Positions 25,998-34,277 of a stretch of 64,000 nt of DNA are shown one piece after another (position 1 is the first letter of the stretch; every line of letters begins with the position of its first letter). The stretch covers positions 1 to 64,000 of the forward strand of contig JAVBPH010000042.1 of assembly GCA_031549725.1 (NCBI GenBank), given 5' to 3'. Both the position numbers and the translations under genes were made by a program. A model generated the notes under the pieces. It searched no databases, was not told the origin of the DNA, and saw only the letters and a list, made by a program, of their open reading frames with translations. The DNA comes from UBA937 sp031549725 (GTDB taxonomy: Bacteria > Spirochaetota > Spirochaetia > Treponematales > Breznakiellaceae).

Positions 25998-26365
25998 GAT
26001 CTTGCTTTGAGACCCCTCAAAAATTGTATTCCCTTCCAGATACCAATGCCAAAAAGTCCTATGGTGGCGGCTCCCAGGAGGAACCCCGCAAATCCCTTAA
26101 ATATCTCGACCTTTGAAAGGATAAACATACCCCCCGCAGCGGCAATAACAATTCCCGCTTTTTTATCATCCGGGTCCTTTGAAATAAGGGCTCCCAGTCC
26201 GATGATGGCTGCAATGGCACCCAGGGTTATACCCAGCCAGGCCGGCAATGCTCCCACGATAAGCAGGATCACACCCCCTGCAAGACATCCGATAGCGGTA
26301 ACCCCCTGCTTTGCCAGCACGTTGGTTGGGGTGTACCCATCCTTCTGGGGTACTAAATCACCCAT
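25994..26365 (-). CDS. Small membrane protein, 123 aa
   Basis: I do not recognise the family. It has four glycine/alanine/isoleucine-rich hydrophobic segments (about 22-40, 44-61, 70-86 and 90-113) and a short polar N-terminus. It overlaps miaB by 4 nt at its end and folE2 by 8 nt at its start, so it belongs to that operon. AAGGAG precedes the ATG. No catalytic motif is visible. Confidence 0.75.
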   Translation of the reverse strand: MGDLVPQKDGYTPTNVLAKQGVTAIGCLAGGVILLIVGALPAWLGITLGAIAAIIGLGALISKDPDDKKAGIVIAAAGGMFILSKVEIFKGFAGFLLGAATIGLFGIGIWKGIQFLRGLKARS

Positions 26366-27149
26366 GTTCTTTCTCCTTGTGCGAATCGTATGTTACCGAC
26401 GCAAACGCACTATGATTATGGATACTCTCAAAATTCTCCGCCTCCACCTTGAAGCGCGGGAATCGACCTTGAGTCTTTATTTCAATATACACATCTCTCA
26501 CCAAATCTTCAACAAACTTGGGATTGTCATAGGCCTTTTCGGTAATGTATTTTTCATCCTCCCGTTTCAGCAGGGAATATACCGGGCTGGATGCGGAGGC
26601 TTCGACGGTTTCAATCAGATCCTCAATCCAGAAGAAGGGTCCCAATTCAACTTCCACCTTAACAATTCCCCGCTGATTGTGGGCTCCCCGGTCACTGATC
26701 AGTTTTGAACAAGGGCAAACCGTGGTTACCGGCACCGCCACGGATACGGTAAAATGGTTTCCCTTCCCGTTGACCGATCCCTGATATGCGCATTCATAGG
26801 ACATCATGCCCGGAAAACCCGTCACCGGCGCTTTCTTTTCGATAAAATACGGGAAAACCATCCGGCCAAAGGCTGATTCAGCTTCCAGGTCGGTTCTGAT
26901 TTCCCGGAGCATTTCAAGGAATTTCGGCATGGATAGGTCCGCCCGGTACCGGTGAAAAATCTCGATAAACCGGCTCATGTGGGTTCCCTTAAAATGATGG
27001 GGCAGGTCCGCAAACAGATCCACCCGGCCGGTGGTATGCTGGATCCGGTTCACCTTATCCAAAACCTGGATGGGATATTCCAGCCCTTTAACCCCCACCT
27101 TTTCCAGGGGAACATCCCGGTCATCCTGCTGATTCTGAACATCTATCAT
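26358..27149 (-). CDS. folE2: GTP cyclohydrolase FolE2 (type IB)
   Basis: Converts GTP to 7,8-dihydroneopterin triphosphate, the first step of folate or queuosine precursor synthesis. At 263 residues it fits the COG1469 family, not FolE. Motifs include HTTGRVDLFADLPHHFKGTHMSRF near the N-terminus and VTTVCPCSKLISDRGAHNQRG with Cys147, the metal ligand and catalytic residue in known FolE2. FolE2 tolerates metals other than zinc and is often used under zinc limitation. It overlaps folD by 4 nt, joining two folate functions in one transcript. Confidence 0.94.
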   Translation of the reverse strand: MIDVQNQQDDRDVPLEKVGVKGLEYPIQVLDKVNRIQHTTGRVDLFADLPHHFKGTHMSRFIEIFHRYRADLSMPKFLEMLREIRTDLEAESAFGRMVFPYFIEKKAPVTGFPGMMSYECAYQGSVNGKGNHFTVSVAVPVTTVCPCSKLISDRGAHNQRGIVKVEVELGPFFWIEDLIETVEASASSPVYSLLKREDEKYITEKAYDNPKFVEDLVRDVYIEIKTQGRFPRFKVEAENFESIHNHSAFASVTYDSHKEKEHG

Positions 27150-28021
27150 ATCCGGACACTATCCTCCGCGGCTTCCACCACATTCCGGATCAGCATGGCG
27201 ATGGTCATGGGACCTACCCCGCCGGGAACAGGTGTTATATAAGAAGCTTTTTCCGAAACCGGCCCAAAATCCACATCACCCACCAGGCGGTATCCTTTTT
27301 TTGTATCCGGGGCTTCCACCCGGTTTACCCCTACATCAATAACCGCTGCCCCTTCCTTGACCATACCCGCTTTAACGAGGCCGGGACTCCCCGCGGCGGC
27401 TATCAGAATATCCGCCTGACGGGTATAAGTTTCAAAATTTTTGGTACCGGTGTGGCAGATAGTTACCGTGGCATTAATATCCCGGCGGATAAGCAGATTA
27501 GCCAGGGGTTTACCCACAATATTTGACCGGCCCAGCACCACCGCATGGGCACCGGCGGTGGGGATCTTCATGGCTTTGAGCATCACCAGAACCCCATGGG
27601 GTGTACAGGGCAAAAATCCTTTTCGTCCAATCACCATATTTCCTACGGATACGGGATGGAATCCATCCACGTCTTTTTTGGGATCTATGGCCATGATAAT
27701 CTTATCTTCATTAATATGTTTTGGCAGGGGAAGCTGAACCAGGATACCATGTACCAAAGGATCATCGTTGAGGCTTTTGATCAATAATAAAAGATCCTCT
27801 TCCTTTGTTTCCCGGGGCATCCGGATATCCCTGCTGGCCATGCCCGCCTCGGCCAGGGCTTTTTCCTTGGAAGTCACATAGGATATGCTGGCAGGATCCT
27901 CTCCAATAAGGATGACCGCCAGACATGGGATAATCCCTTTGTCAAGCAAAACCATGGCTCTTCCCGCGGCTTCCCCGCGGATTTCCAGGGCAAGGGCCTT
28001 CCCGTCAATAATAGTTGCCAT
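27146..28021 (-). CDS. folD: Bifunctional methylenetetrahydrofolate dehydrogenase/cyclohydrolase
   Basis: FolD interconverts 5,10-methylene-THF and 10-formyl-THF in one-carbon metabolism. The 291-residue protein has the signature region SYVTSKEKALAEAGM with the catalytic lysine, HGILVQLPLPKHINEDK, DVDGFHP, the nucleotide loop VLGRSNIVGKPLANLL, and the C-terminal TPVPGGVGPMTIAML. ATG at 28021 is chosen because AGAGGAG lies upstream; the frame extends to 28045 without support. It leads the folD-folE2-membrane protein-miaB run. Confidence 0.95.
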   Translation of the reverse strand: MATIIDGKALALEIRGEAAGRAMVLLDKGIIPCLAVILIGEDPASISYVTSKEKALAEAGMASRDIRMPRETKEEDLLLLIKSLNDDPLVHGILVQLPLPKHINEDKIIMAIDPKKDVDGFHPVSVGNMVIGRKGFLPCTPHGVLVMLKAMKIPTAGAHAVVLGRSNIVGKPLANLLIRRDINATVTICHTGTKNFETYTRQADILIAAAGSPGLVKAGMVKEGAAVIDVGVNRVEAPDTKKGYRLVGDVDFGPVSEKASYITPVPGGVGPMTIAMLIRNVVEAAEDSVRI

Positions 28022-28033
28022 GAAATACTCCTC

Positions 28034-28152
28034 TGGGCTTTTCAAAATCCGTTGGGCCGTAGGGGCCGCAATTTTGAAAAAACAACCTTAGATGTAAGTG
28101 CGGAAGGAATACTGTTTTATTCATGTGTAAAGAAATAGTATTCTTTCTGCAA
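28034..28152. repeat. Repeat family A, copy 3 (inverted)
   Basis: CTTTTCAAAAT pairs with ATTTTGAAAA around a GC-rich loop much like copy 2. The linker CAACCTTAGATGTAAG and hairpin II follow. Here the arms are GCGGAAGGAATACT and AGTATTCTTTCTGC, which pair throughout if two G-U pairs are allowed. It lies upstream of folD. Confidence 0.72.
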
Positions 28153-28409
28153 AGATATAAACAGTATACCGAAAATTCTGATTATTCGGCTACGGTTACG
28201 GACAAATGTCCCGGAGGATGAAATTTTTTGGATATCCTTTTTATGAACATTTTTTACCTTTTCATGGTAACCCTGAAACACTGAAAATGGTTCTTACATT
28301 AGTAATCTTCTAAAAACCCTCAGTTTTTAGAGGTTCCCATTATATACCTCCCCGGAAGTGCATTGAAAAGCGTTTTAAGTTCCGGTATAGTGTATCGAGA
28401 GGAGTTTCA
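28153..28409. other. Divergent gap upstream of the TP0733-like gene
   Basis: It contains a hairpin TTCTAAAAAC/GTTTTTAGAG at about 28308-28332 and the promoter described separately at 28363-28391. I see no gene here. Confidence 0.45.
28363..28391 (+). promoter_or_regulatory. Promoter of the outer-membrane barrel gene
   Basis: TTGAAA (28363-28368) and TATAGT (28386-28391) stand 17 bp apart, 18 bp before the ATG at 28410, with GAGAGGAG in the leader as ribosome site. Confidence 0.65.
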
Positions 28410-29045
28410 ATGACCAAACTAAAGACGGGAGCCTGGATTTTTTTACTGATGTTCGTCTTAAATCTGGGTTTCCTGGCCGCTCAGGAAGAATCCCCCGGGG
28501 AAGACGAAGATAATCCGTCCATTGAGTCCGACTGGTCCGTGTTTAATGCCCCATCCTACGAAAGGGGTGACCAGATGTTCGGTATTGGCTTAGGGGTTAT
28601 TTTCCCTGCACTTTTCCGGGGAAAAGAGGGATCCCTGCCGAATAAACTTAAAATAGGCGGAACCGGGGCTTTGTCCTACGATTATTTCTTCACTTCTCGT
28701 TTTGCCCTGGGCGGAGAAGTGAATGCCAGTTTTAACGGAACCGTCGGCGGAAACATGCTTTATCTGGTCCCTATTGGCGTAAGATTCACCTATCAACTTG
28801 TCTTTCATCCCATAGAAATTCCTATAATTATGGCGGTGGGATTGGCTCCCCACAAATACCTGGACCAGAATTATCTGGGGCTTTATTTAAAGCCCTCGGT
28901 GGGTGTTTTTTGGCGGTTTAATTCAGACTGGTCCTTTGGACTTCAGGGGGCCTGGTGGTGGATGCCTGAATGGACAAAAGATTCATCAGAAAGTGTTTAT
29001 GGAAATTTTGCCACCCTGACCATTGCGGCCCGGTATCATTTTTAG
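28410..29045 (+). CDS. TP0733-family outer-membrane beta-barrel protein
   Basis: 211 residues with a signal peptide (about 1-25, ending FLAAQ), an acidic stretch, then alternating amphipathic strands typical of a small beta-barrel (FGIGLGVIFPALF, ALSYDYFFTSRFALGGEV, YLVPIGVRFTYQLVF, WSFGLQGAWWW). It ends in aromatic ARYHF, the C-terminal phenylalanine expected of outer-membrane proteins. T. pallidum TP0733, an OmpW-like barrel, lies next to folD as I remember, which supports the family call. Substrate unknown. A lipoprotein gene follows 12 nt later. Confidence 0.75.
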   Translation: MTKLKTGAWIFLLMFVLNLGFLAAQEESPGEDEDNPSIESDWSVFNAPSYERGDQMFGIGLGVIFPALFRGKEGSLPNKLKIGGTGALSYDYFFTSRFALGGEVNASFNGTVGGNMLYLVPIGVRFTYQLVFHPIEIPIIMAVGLAPHKYLDQNYLGLYLKPSVGVFWRFNSDWSFGLQGAWWWMPEWTKDSSESVYGNFATLTIAARYHF

Positions 29046-29057
29046 AAGAGAGCGTCC

Positions 29058-30308
29058 ATGAAAGAAATTATTTCACCGGAATTCATGAAAAACAAGAGAT
29101 TGCTGCCGGTTCTTTTGCTAGCTGTTATGATGATTCTGTCCGCGGTTTCCTGCAAACAGAATCCAATTCTTTTCAATATATCAAATGAAATAGAGCCCAA
29201 GGACCCAAGAATCCCCGGAGCCGCATCAAAAATGGCGGCGGTAACCGAATCACTCAATGCCAATCTTAATAACCGGCTCTATGTGGCAAGAAAATATATA
29301 TATTCCTACGGAGGGAATAGCTGGAATAAAATTGCTAACCAGCCCGGCGGGTATGTGGTTGAAGTTACCGCTTCCAATAATGCCTCTGATAAGGCCAAAA
29401 CCGCATTATATGCCCTCACCATTGAACCCTACCAGGTATGGAAAACCACCGACGGTATAAACTGGAGCACAATTTCCAATTCAACTTCCTATCCTACCCT
29501 GCAGGGAATTTTTGCGGTGGACGACAACCTGTTTGCGGCGGCGGCAATCCGTTCGTCCTCCGGTGAGGAAAACTATGCTATTTTGTGGTACAATGGTTCC
29601 ACGCTGGTCTCCCTGAGGGAAAATATGGGGAAAAACGGCCGCCTTACCGGAGCAGTCCATGTTAATGGAAGCCATAATCTGTATTATTTCTCAACAATTA
29701 ATACGGGGATATTTTCACTGGCCCCGGCCGCTCTTATGGCGGGGGCATTAGCTTCCTCGGTTGCCCTTCCGGGATCAACGACGAGCGGAAATGTAACCGG
29801 GCTTATTGCGGATGTTCCCCAGGATAACCTGCTGGCGGTAACCAGTTCAGGCAAAATCATCACCGGTCCGGCGGATGGAACATCCTCCTTCGAAGAAAAA
29901 GCCAACTATGACAATGTCCGCTTTAATGGTTCCCTGGGTATAGCGGTAATTGAAAGCTACAGCACCGATCCTAATTCGGTGTATGAATACGACGGATATA
30001 CCATGATGATAGGTTATGAATCCACCTCGGATAGTTACAATTTTGGCTACCGGGAGATTGCCCTGGATTCCACCACCGGTGAACTTCCGTCATCCATCTA
30101 CATTAATACTCCGGGGTCATTCACCACATCCTCGGTTGCATACAGCAACAAATCCCAGGCTGAATATACGGCATCCCTGGGGAAGCATATTGTCCAAAGC
30201 ATTATACAAACTCCGGACAGTATCGATCCGAAGAGAACCCTTTTTGCATCCACGTATAAAGAAGGTGTCTGGTCATACCGGATCAAAGAATGGAATGCAG
30301 AAGAATAA
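29058..30308 (+). CDS. Lipoprotein of unknown function, possible beta-propeller
   Basis: 416 residues. The N-terminus (LLPVLLLAVMMILSAVSC) is a lipoprotein signal with the lipobox LSAVSC. The mature part is rich in Ser, Thr, Asn and Gly with repeated short strands. WKTTDGINWSTIS resembles the sialidase/BNR-type repeat of beta-propellers, and similar spacing recurs weakly. No catalytic motif is recognised. AGAAGAGAG precedes the ATG. The end overlaps the rarA start by 14 nt. Confidence 0.65.
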   Translation: MKEIISPEFMKNKRLLPVLLLAVMMILSAVSCKQNPILFNISNEIEPKDPRIPGAASKMAAVTESLNANLNNRLYVARKYIYSYGGNSWNKIANQPGGYVVEVTASNNASDKAKTALYALTIEPYQVWKTTDGINWSTISNSTSYPTLQGIFAVDDNLFAAAAIRSSSGEENYAILWYNGSTLVSLRENMGKNGRLTGAVHVNGSHNLYYFSTINTGIFSLAPAALMAGALASSVALPGSTTSGNVTGLIADVPQDNLLAVTSSGKIITGPADGTSSFEEKANYDNVRFNGSLGIAVIESYSTDPNSVYEYDGYTMMIGYESTSDSYNFGYREIALDSTTGELPSSIYINTPGSFTTSSVAYSNKSQAEYTASLGKHIVQSIIQTPDSIDPKRTLFASTYKEGVWSYRIKEWNAEE

Positions 30309-32571
30309 CCAGTCATCGGATGACCTTTTTTCTTCTCCTAAAACAGTAAACCCCGAAGGTCCCCTGGCGGACCGGATGAGGCCCAAAACTCTGGATGATA
30401 TAGTAGGCCAGGACCACATTGTTGGTCCCGGCCGTCTTTTAAGGCGGGCTATCCAGGCGGACCGGCTTTCGTCGGTCATTTTTTATGGTCCCCCGGGTAC
30501 AGGAAAAACCAGCCTGGCCCGGGTTATTGCCAATACCACCCGGGGATATTTTGAAAGCCTCAATGCGGTCCTTGCGGGGATTAAGGATATCCGGGAAGCC
30601 ATTGACCGTTCCGACGAGCGTCAGAGGCTTTATGGAAAAAGGACCATCCTTTTTGTGGATGAGGTTCACCGGTGGAATAAGGCCCAGCAGGATGCTCTCC
30701 TTCCCTGGGTGGAAAACGGTACGGTTATCCTGGTGGGAGCCACCACGGAAAATCCTTTTTTTGAGGTGAACCGGGCGCTGGTGAGCCGGAGCCGGATCTT
30801 CCAGCTGAAATCCCTTAGCTCCCAGGACCTTAAAACCGCTGCATTGAAGGCAGTTGCCGACCGGGAACGGGGTTACGGCAAATGGAAGGTGGTCTTTGAA
30901 GAAGGCGCCCTGGAACACATGGTTGAAGTGGCCAGCGGTGATGCCCGGAGTCTTTTGAATGCCCTGGAACTGGCCATAGAAACCAGTCCGGAGCATTGGC
31001 CCCCGGAAGGGGGAGCGGAAATATTTGTTTCCTTTGAAGCAGCAGAGGAAAGCATCCAGCGCCGGGCGGTTCTTTACGACCGGGACGGGGATTATCATTT
31101 TGATACTATCAGTGCTTTTATAAAAAGCATCCGGGGCAGTGACCCGGATGCAGCCCTTTACTGGCTAGCCAAAATGGTCCGGGCCGGGGAAGATCCTTCA
31201 TTTATTTTCCGCAGAATGATTATCCTGGCCAGCGAAGATGTAGGATTGGCTGCCCCCCAGGCATTGTCGGTGATTATTTCCTGCGCCGAGGCCTTTGACC
31301 GGATTGGTTTTCCCGAAGGGAATTTTCCCCTGGCCCATGCGGCTTTATACCTGGCCACCGTGCCAAAATCAAATTCCACCCTGGCATTTTTTGATGCCCT
31401 AAAAGAAGTGGACCGGGAAGATGCGGAAGTACCCAACCACCTGAAGGACGGAAACCGGGACAAGGAAGGATTCGGCCACGGCGAAGGTTATGTGTACCCC
31501 CATGCTTACCGGGACCACTGGGCGGCCCAGCAGTACCTGCCCGCATCCTTGCGGGGGAAAACCTTTTATAATCCGTCTATTATCGGGTATGAAGGCAGTA
31601 TCCGGGATGAGGTTTTACGGAAACGGGAACTTCAGGCGGCGATTGTACTGGGGGAAGCCGGCGATGATGGGGAATTCCTTTCCTGGTCCGCCGCATCCAA
31701 GGGCCGGGAGGGATGGTTCAAGAGGCTTGAATCCGGCAGAAGCGCACTGCTCCTTTCCGACAGGGAAACCCTGCTAGGCCAGTGTTCCCTGGCCAGGCAC
31801 GACCGGGTGCTGATCCCAAATGCCAATGACGGCCTCCTGTTATGGGAATGTCTCCGGCGCTGCCCCGAAGGCCTGGTGGCCGGTCTGGTGGATTCGGACA
31901 GCGCCCTGTCCGCCCTGATGGCTTATGCGTCTATCCTGGATGAAGTGGAAAGACCCGGGGCTGCGGTTTTTCCGCCGGTTACCCTGCCTGCGCCGGAACA
32001 ATGTGAAGAATGGTTTTCCAGCCCGGAATTTGATTATATTATCGCCAGGGAACCCTGGAGAAAGGGATTCGGTGAGGACAGTGCTTTATCGGTATTCCGG
32101 GAATATGCCCTGGCCGCGGGAATTCTTTCCAAAAACATGGTTCTGCTTCAAACGCCCCCCAGGATGGGAGAGAAAATTTCCCGGATTATCCGGGATGAAT
32201 GCGGAGCTCCGGAGGAACTGGTCAAAAATCTGGAAAACCAGGAAGAAGCCTTTTTTAACCTGCAGGCCGGTGAAAAACAAAACCTCCGGTGGACCTGGGA
32301 ACCGGCGGATCTGGAAAAAGCCTTTGGGGATGCGGGTTTTTCCGCCAGCATGACCATACTTGACCAAAAAGAGGAACGGCTTATCACCGGGAGGGATACG
32401 GGTCTCTGGTTTAATAAAGAAAAATCCAGCTGGGGAGCATTTATGTCCAGCCATCTGAAAGAAAATGATTTCAATACTATTCAGCAGTTACTTATAGACA
32501 GGGCAAACCTGGGCCCCATCACCTGGAAATGGAAATCCCTCCTGCTTAAGGCAAATCTGGATAAAAAGTAG
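30295..32571 (+). CDS. rarA: RarA (MgsA/WRNIP1) AAA+ ATPase with a ~300-residue C-terminal extension
   Basis: RarA acts at stalled replication forks. Residues 1 to about 450 form the standard protein: Walker A GPPGTGKT (65-72), Walker B ILFVDEVH (118-125), sensor ATTENPFFEVN, arginine finger SRSRIFQL, and the C-terminal tetramerisation part (GSDPDAALYWLAKMV, EDVGLAAPQAL). Family members usually end there. This one continues to 758 residues with a region in which VLIPNANDGLLLWECLRR, GLVAGLVDSD and PEFDYIIAREPW suggest a Rossmann-like methyltransferase fold without a clear SAM motif. The start at 30295 is placed at the AAA homology; the frame extends upstream inside the lipoprotein gene. Confidence 0.85.
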   Translation: MQKNNQSSDDLFSSPKTVNPEGPLADRMRPKTLDDIVGQDHIVGPGRLLRRAIQADRLSSVIFYGPPGTGKTSLARVIANTTRGYFESLNAVLAGIKDIREAIDRSDERQRLYGKRTILFVDEVHRWNKAQQDALLPWVENGTVILVGATTENPFFEVNRALVSRSRIFQLKSLSSQDLKTAALKAVADRERGYGKWKVVFEEGALEHMVEVASGDARSLLNALELAIETSPEHWPPEGGAEIFVSFEAAEESIQRRAVLYDRDGDYHFDTISAFIKSIRGSDPDAALYWLAKMVRAGEDPSFIFRRMIILASEDVGLAAPQALSVIISCAEAFDRIGFPEGNFPLAHAALYLATVPKSNSTLAFFDALKEVDREDAEVPNHLKDGNRDKEGFGHGEGYVYPHAYRDHWAAQQYLPASLRGKTFYNPSIIGYEGSIRDEVLRKRELQAAIVLGEAGDDGEFLSWSAASKGREGWFKRLESGRSALLLSDRETLLGQCSLARHDRVLIPNANDGLLLWECLRRCPEGLVAGLVDSDSALSALMAYASILDEVERPGAAVFPPVTLPAPEQCEEWFSSPEFDYIIAREPWRKGFGEDSALSVFREYALAAGILSKNMVLLQTPPRMGEKISRIIRDECGAPEELVKNLENQEEAFFNLQAGEKQNLRWTWEPADLEKAFGDAGFSASMTILDQKEERLITGRDTGLWFNKEKSSWGAFMSSHLKENDFNTIQQLLIDRANLGPITWKWKSLLLKANLDKK

Positions 32572-32589
32572 CCGCGAACCGCCGGATCG

Positions 32590-32655
32590 ATTTCAAATAC
32601 CTATTCAACCACCGGGTATTCCGGTCCCTGAGGCCCTTGAAGGGACCCGGGAAAA
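32590..32655. repeat. Repeat family C, single degenerate unit
   Basis: The segment ATTCAACCACCGGGTATTCCGGTCCCTGAGG and the following AAGGGACCCGGGAAAA match the right arm of hairpin 1 and all of hairpin 2 of the 22.6-kb array. The left arm of hairpin 1 is eroded. It lies between the convergent rarA and coaD genes. Confidence 0.7.
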
Positions 32656-32668
32656 AATAATCTACTAG

Positions 32669-32783
32669 AGCCATTTTCAAAACTCGGTTAGTTTTTAAAA
32701 TGGCTTTGGAAAAACCGTCTAAAGCGCCGGTTTTTCCCCTAAATCTAAGGTCGCTTTTTCAAAAACTGAAGTTTTGAAAAAGC
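32669..32783. repeat. Repeat family A, copy 4
   Basis: This has the same three-hairpin plan and orientation as copy 1. Hairpin I is AGCCATTTT../AAAATGGCT with loop CTCGGTTAG. Hairpin II is GGAAAAACCG (32708-32717) with CGGTTTTTCC (32728-32737), an entirely different stem sequence from copy 1 but fully paired. The linker ATCTAAGGTCGC is conserved, then hairpin III (GCTTTTTCAAAA/TTTTGAAAAAGC). It lies downstream of coaD and rarA, which converge here. Confidence 0.78.
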
Positions 32784-32823
32784 CTCACTTCTGTAAATAC
32801 ATAGTTCAGAGAATATGAAAACA

Positions 32824-33303
32824 TTACCCGGCGAATTTTTTCTTCAAGGCCTCGTCCACCAGGGGCGGAACCATAGCTGAAACATCCCCATGGAAGGAAG
32901 CCAGCTCCTTAATCGATGATGACCTAAGGACAAAATATTCCGGGTCGGTGGTCATAAAAATGGTTTCTATCTTTGAATCCAGCCCCTTATTAATCATGGA
33001 TAATTCGAATTCATAGGAAAAATCCCCTACCCCCCGGACTCCCCGGATCAGAAGCCTGATGTTCTGTTTTTTTATAAAATCCACAATCAGGGAATCGCAG
33101 AGGGCCACGGATACGTTCTTCCAGGGCTTAACCAGTTCCCGGATCATTTCCATCCGTTCATCCGCGGAAAAAAGGTATTTTTTCTGGCGGTTTTCTGCCA
33201 CCACAATCAGTAATTCATCAAAAATTGATGATGCCCTTTGTATTATGTTCAAATGTCCATAGGTAGGCGGGTCAAAAGACCCGGGAAATGCTGCTTTCTG
33301 CAT
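32824..33303 (-). CDS. coaD: Phosphopantetheine adenylyltransferase
   Basis: CoaD transfers AMP from ATP to 4'-phosphopantetheine, the penultimate step of coenzyme A synthesis. The 159-residue protein has the nucleotidyltransferase motif GSFDPPTYGHLNII near the N-terminus, RGVRGVGDFSYEFELSMIN in the middle and the ISSTxxR-equivalent VLRSSSIKELASFHGDVSAMVP. Length is standard. It is transcribed alone, convergent with rarA, with repeat elements between them. Confidence 0.95.
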   Translation of the reverse strand: MQKAAFPGSFDPPTYGHLNIIQRASSIFDELLIVVAENRQKKYLFSADERMEMIRELVKPWKNVSVALCDSLIVDFIKKQNIRLLIRGVRGVGDFSYEFELSMINKGLDSKIETIFMTTDPEYFVLRSSSIKELASFHGDVSAMVPPLVDEALKKKFAG

Positions 33304-33557
33304 ATATATACCATAATCGGATTTATATCTTTTGTAAATCTATATATCCCGGGTCCTGCAACATCCTTTTCCTTCAAATGTTTTATTCGCCGGCGGGGTT
33401 GTTGATTCCCGGCACCAATCAGGCCGAAAACAATTGTGTTCTGACTGGCTGAACACCCTAAAATGTATTATACTTGGGTTGATGCTGCGGCGGTGTCAAG
33501 ATTGGGACTCAAAAAAGGTCCTGATTCGTCAATTTTTTGAAACATAAGCAGGATTCT
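33304..33557 (+). promoter_or_regulatory. Divergent intergenic region with candidate operator
   Basis: An inverted repeat GTGTTC/GAACAC (33436-33441 and 33451-33456) lies just upstream of a -10-like TATTAT (33466-33471). No good -35 is seen, so an activated promoter for the downstream lipoprotein gene is possible. Nothing else is recognised. Confidence 0.35.
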
Positions 33558-34103
33558 ATGAAGAAGATTTATTTGATGTTATTTTGCATATTGTTTGTAA
33601 TCCTGGCCTGTACCACCACCGGTCAGGCTGTGGTGGAAAACAACACTGAAACTCATGTAACTGAAGGATCGACTTCTACCCCTGGAACTAATACAGCGGA
33701 GGATGAAAATTTTGATCCCGCCACAATTACCAAGGAAGTGTTTGATACCACCAAGACGGATGTACAGAAACTTATAGAAACACTCAATAAAATCATCAAG
33801 GAAAAGGATTATGATACCTGGCTTACCTATTTAAGCAAGGAATATCTGGCGAATATCAACAACCCGGTTTACCTTTCCGCCATATCCGAATCCGCCCGGC
33901 TTAAGAACCAGAAAATTGTCCTTAAAACCCCGGAGGATTATTTTAATCATGTGGTGGTTCCTTCCCGGACCAACGACCGGGTGGATGATATTGAATTTAT
34001 CAGCAAAAATCAGGTCAAAGCCTTTACGGTAACACCCAACGGCCAGCGGCTGAGACTCTACAACCTGGAAAAAGAAGGGGATATCTGGAAAATTACCGAC
34101 TAA
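33558..34103 (+). CDS. Lipoprotein of unknown function, 181 aa
   Basis: The N-terminus MKKIYLMLFCILFVILAC is a lipoprotein signal with Cys18 as the acylated residue. A Thr/Asn/Glu-rich tether (about 20-55) leads to a globular domain: TKTDVQKLIETLNKIIKEKDYDTWLTYLSKEYLA, then a beta-rich end (VKAFTVTPNGQRLRLYNLEK). The pattern of a helix-rich start with strands behind is reminiscent of NTF2-like folds, but this is weak. ATG at 33558 is preferred, with AGCAGGA upstream; the frame starts at 33537. Confidence 0.72.
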   Translation: MKKIYLMLFCILFVILACTTTGQAVVENNTETHVTEGSTSTPGTNTAEDENFDPATITKEVFDTTKTDVQKLIETLNKIIKEKDYDTWLTYLSKEYLANINNPVYLSAISESARLKNQKIVLKTPEDYFNHVVVPSRTNDRVDDIEFISKNQVKAFTVTPNGQRLRLYNLEKEGDIWKITD

Positions 34104-34147
34104 AAGAAAAACAGGCAGCCATCCACATATTTAATAGTATAAATGTC

Positions 34148-34181
34148 AGAAAATTTGTACTAAAACTGTAAATTTTCTTTA
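34148..34181 (+). terminator. Possible A/T-rich terminator
   Basis: AGAAAATTT pairs with AAATTTTCT across a 13-nt loop and runs into TT. It lies about 45 bp after the lipoprotein gene. The stem is weak and the U-tract short. Confidence 0.35.
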
Positions 34182-34277
34182 ACTTCCGCCGGCTGCTAGT
34201 GTAATTTTTTAATTATATGATATAATAAAAGAAAGCTCCTGTAAAAAAGTACCAGGGAGTGTTGTTAAGGAGGGTAC

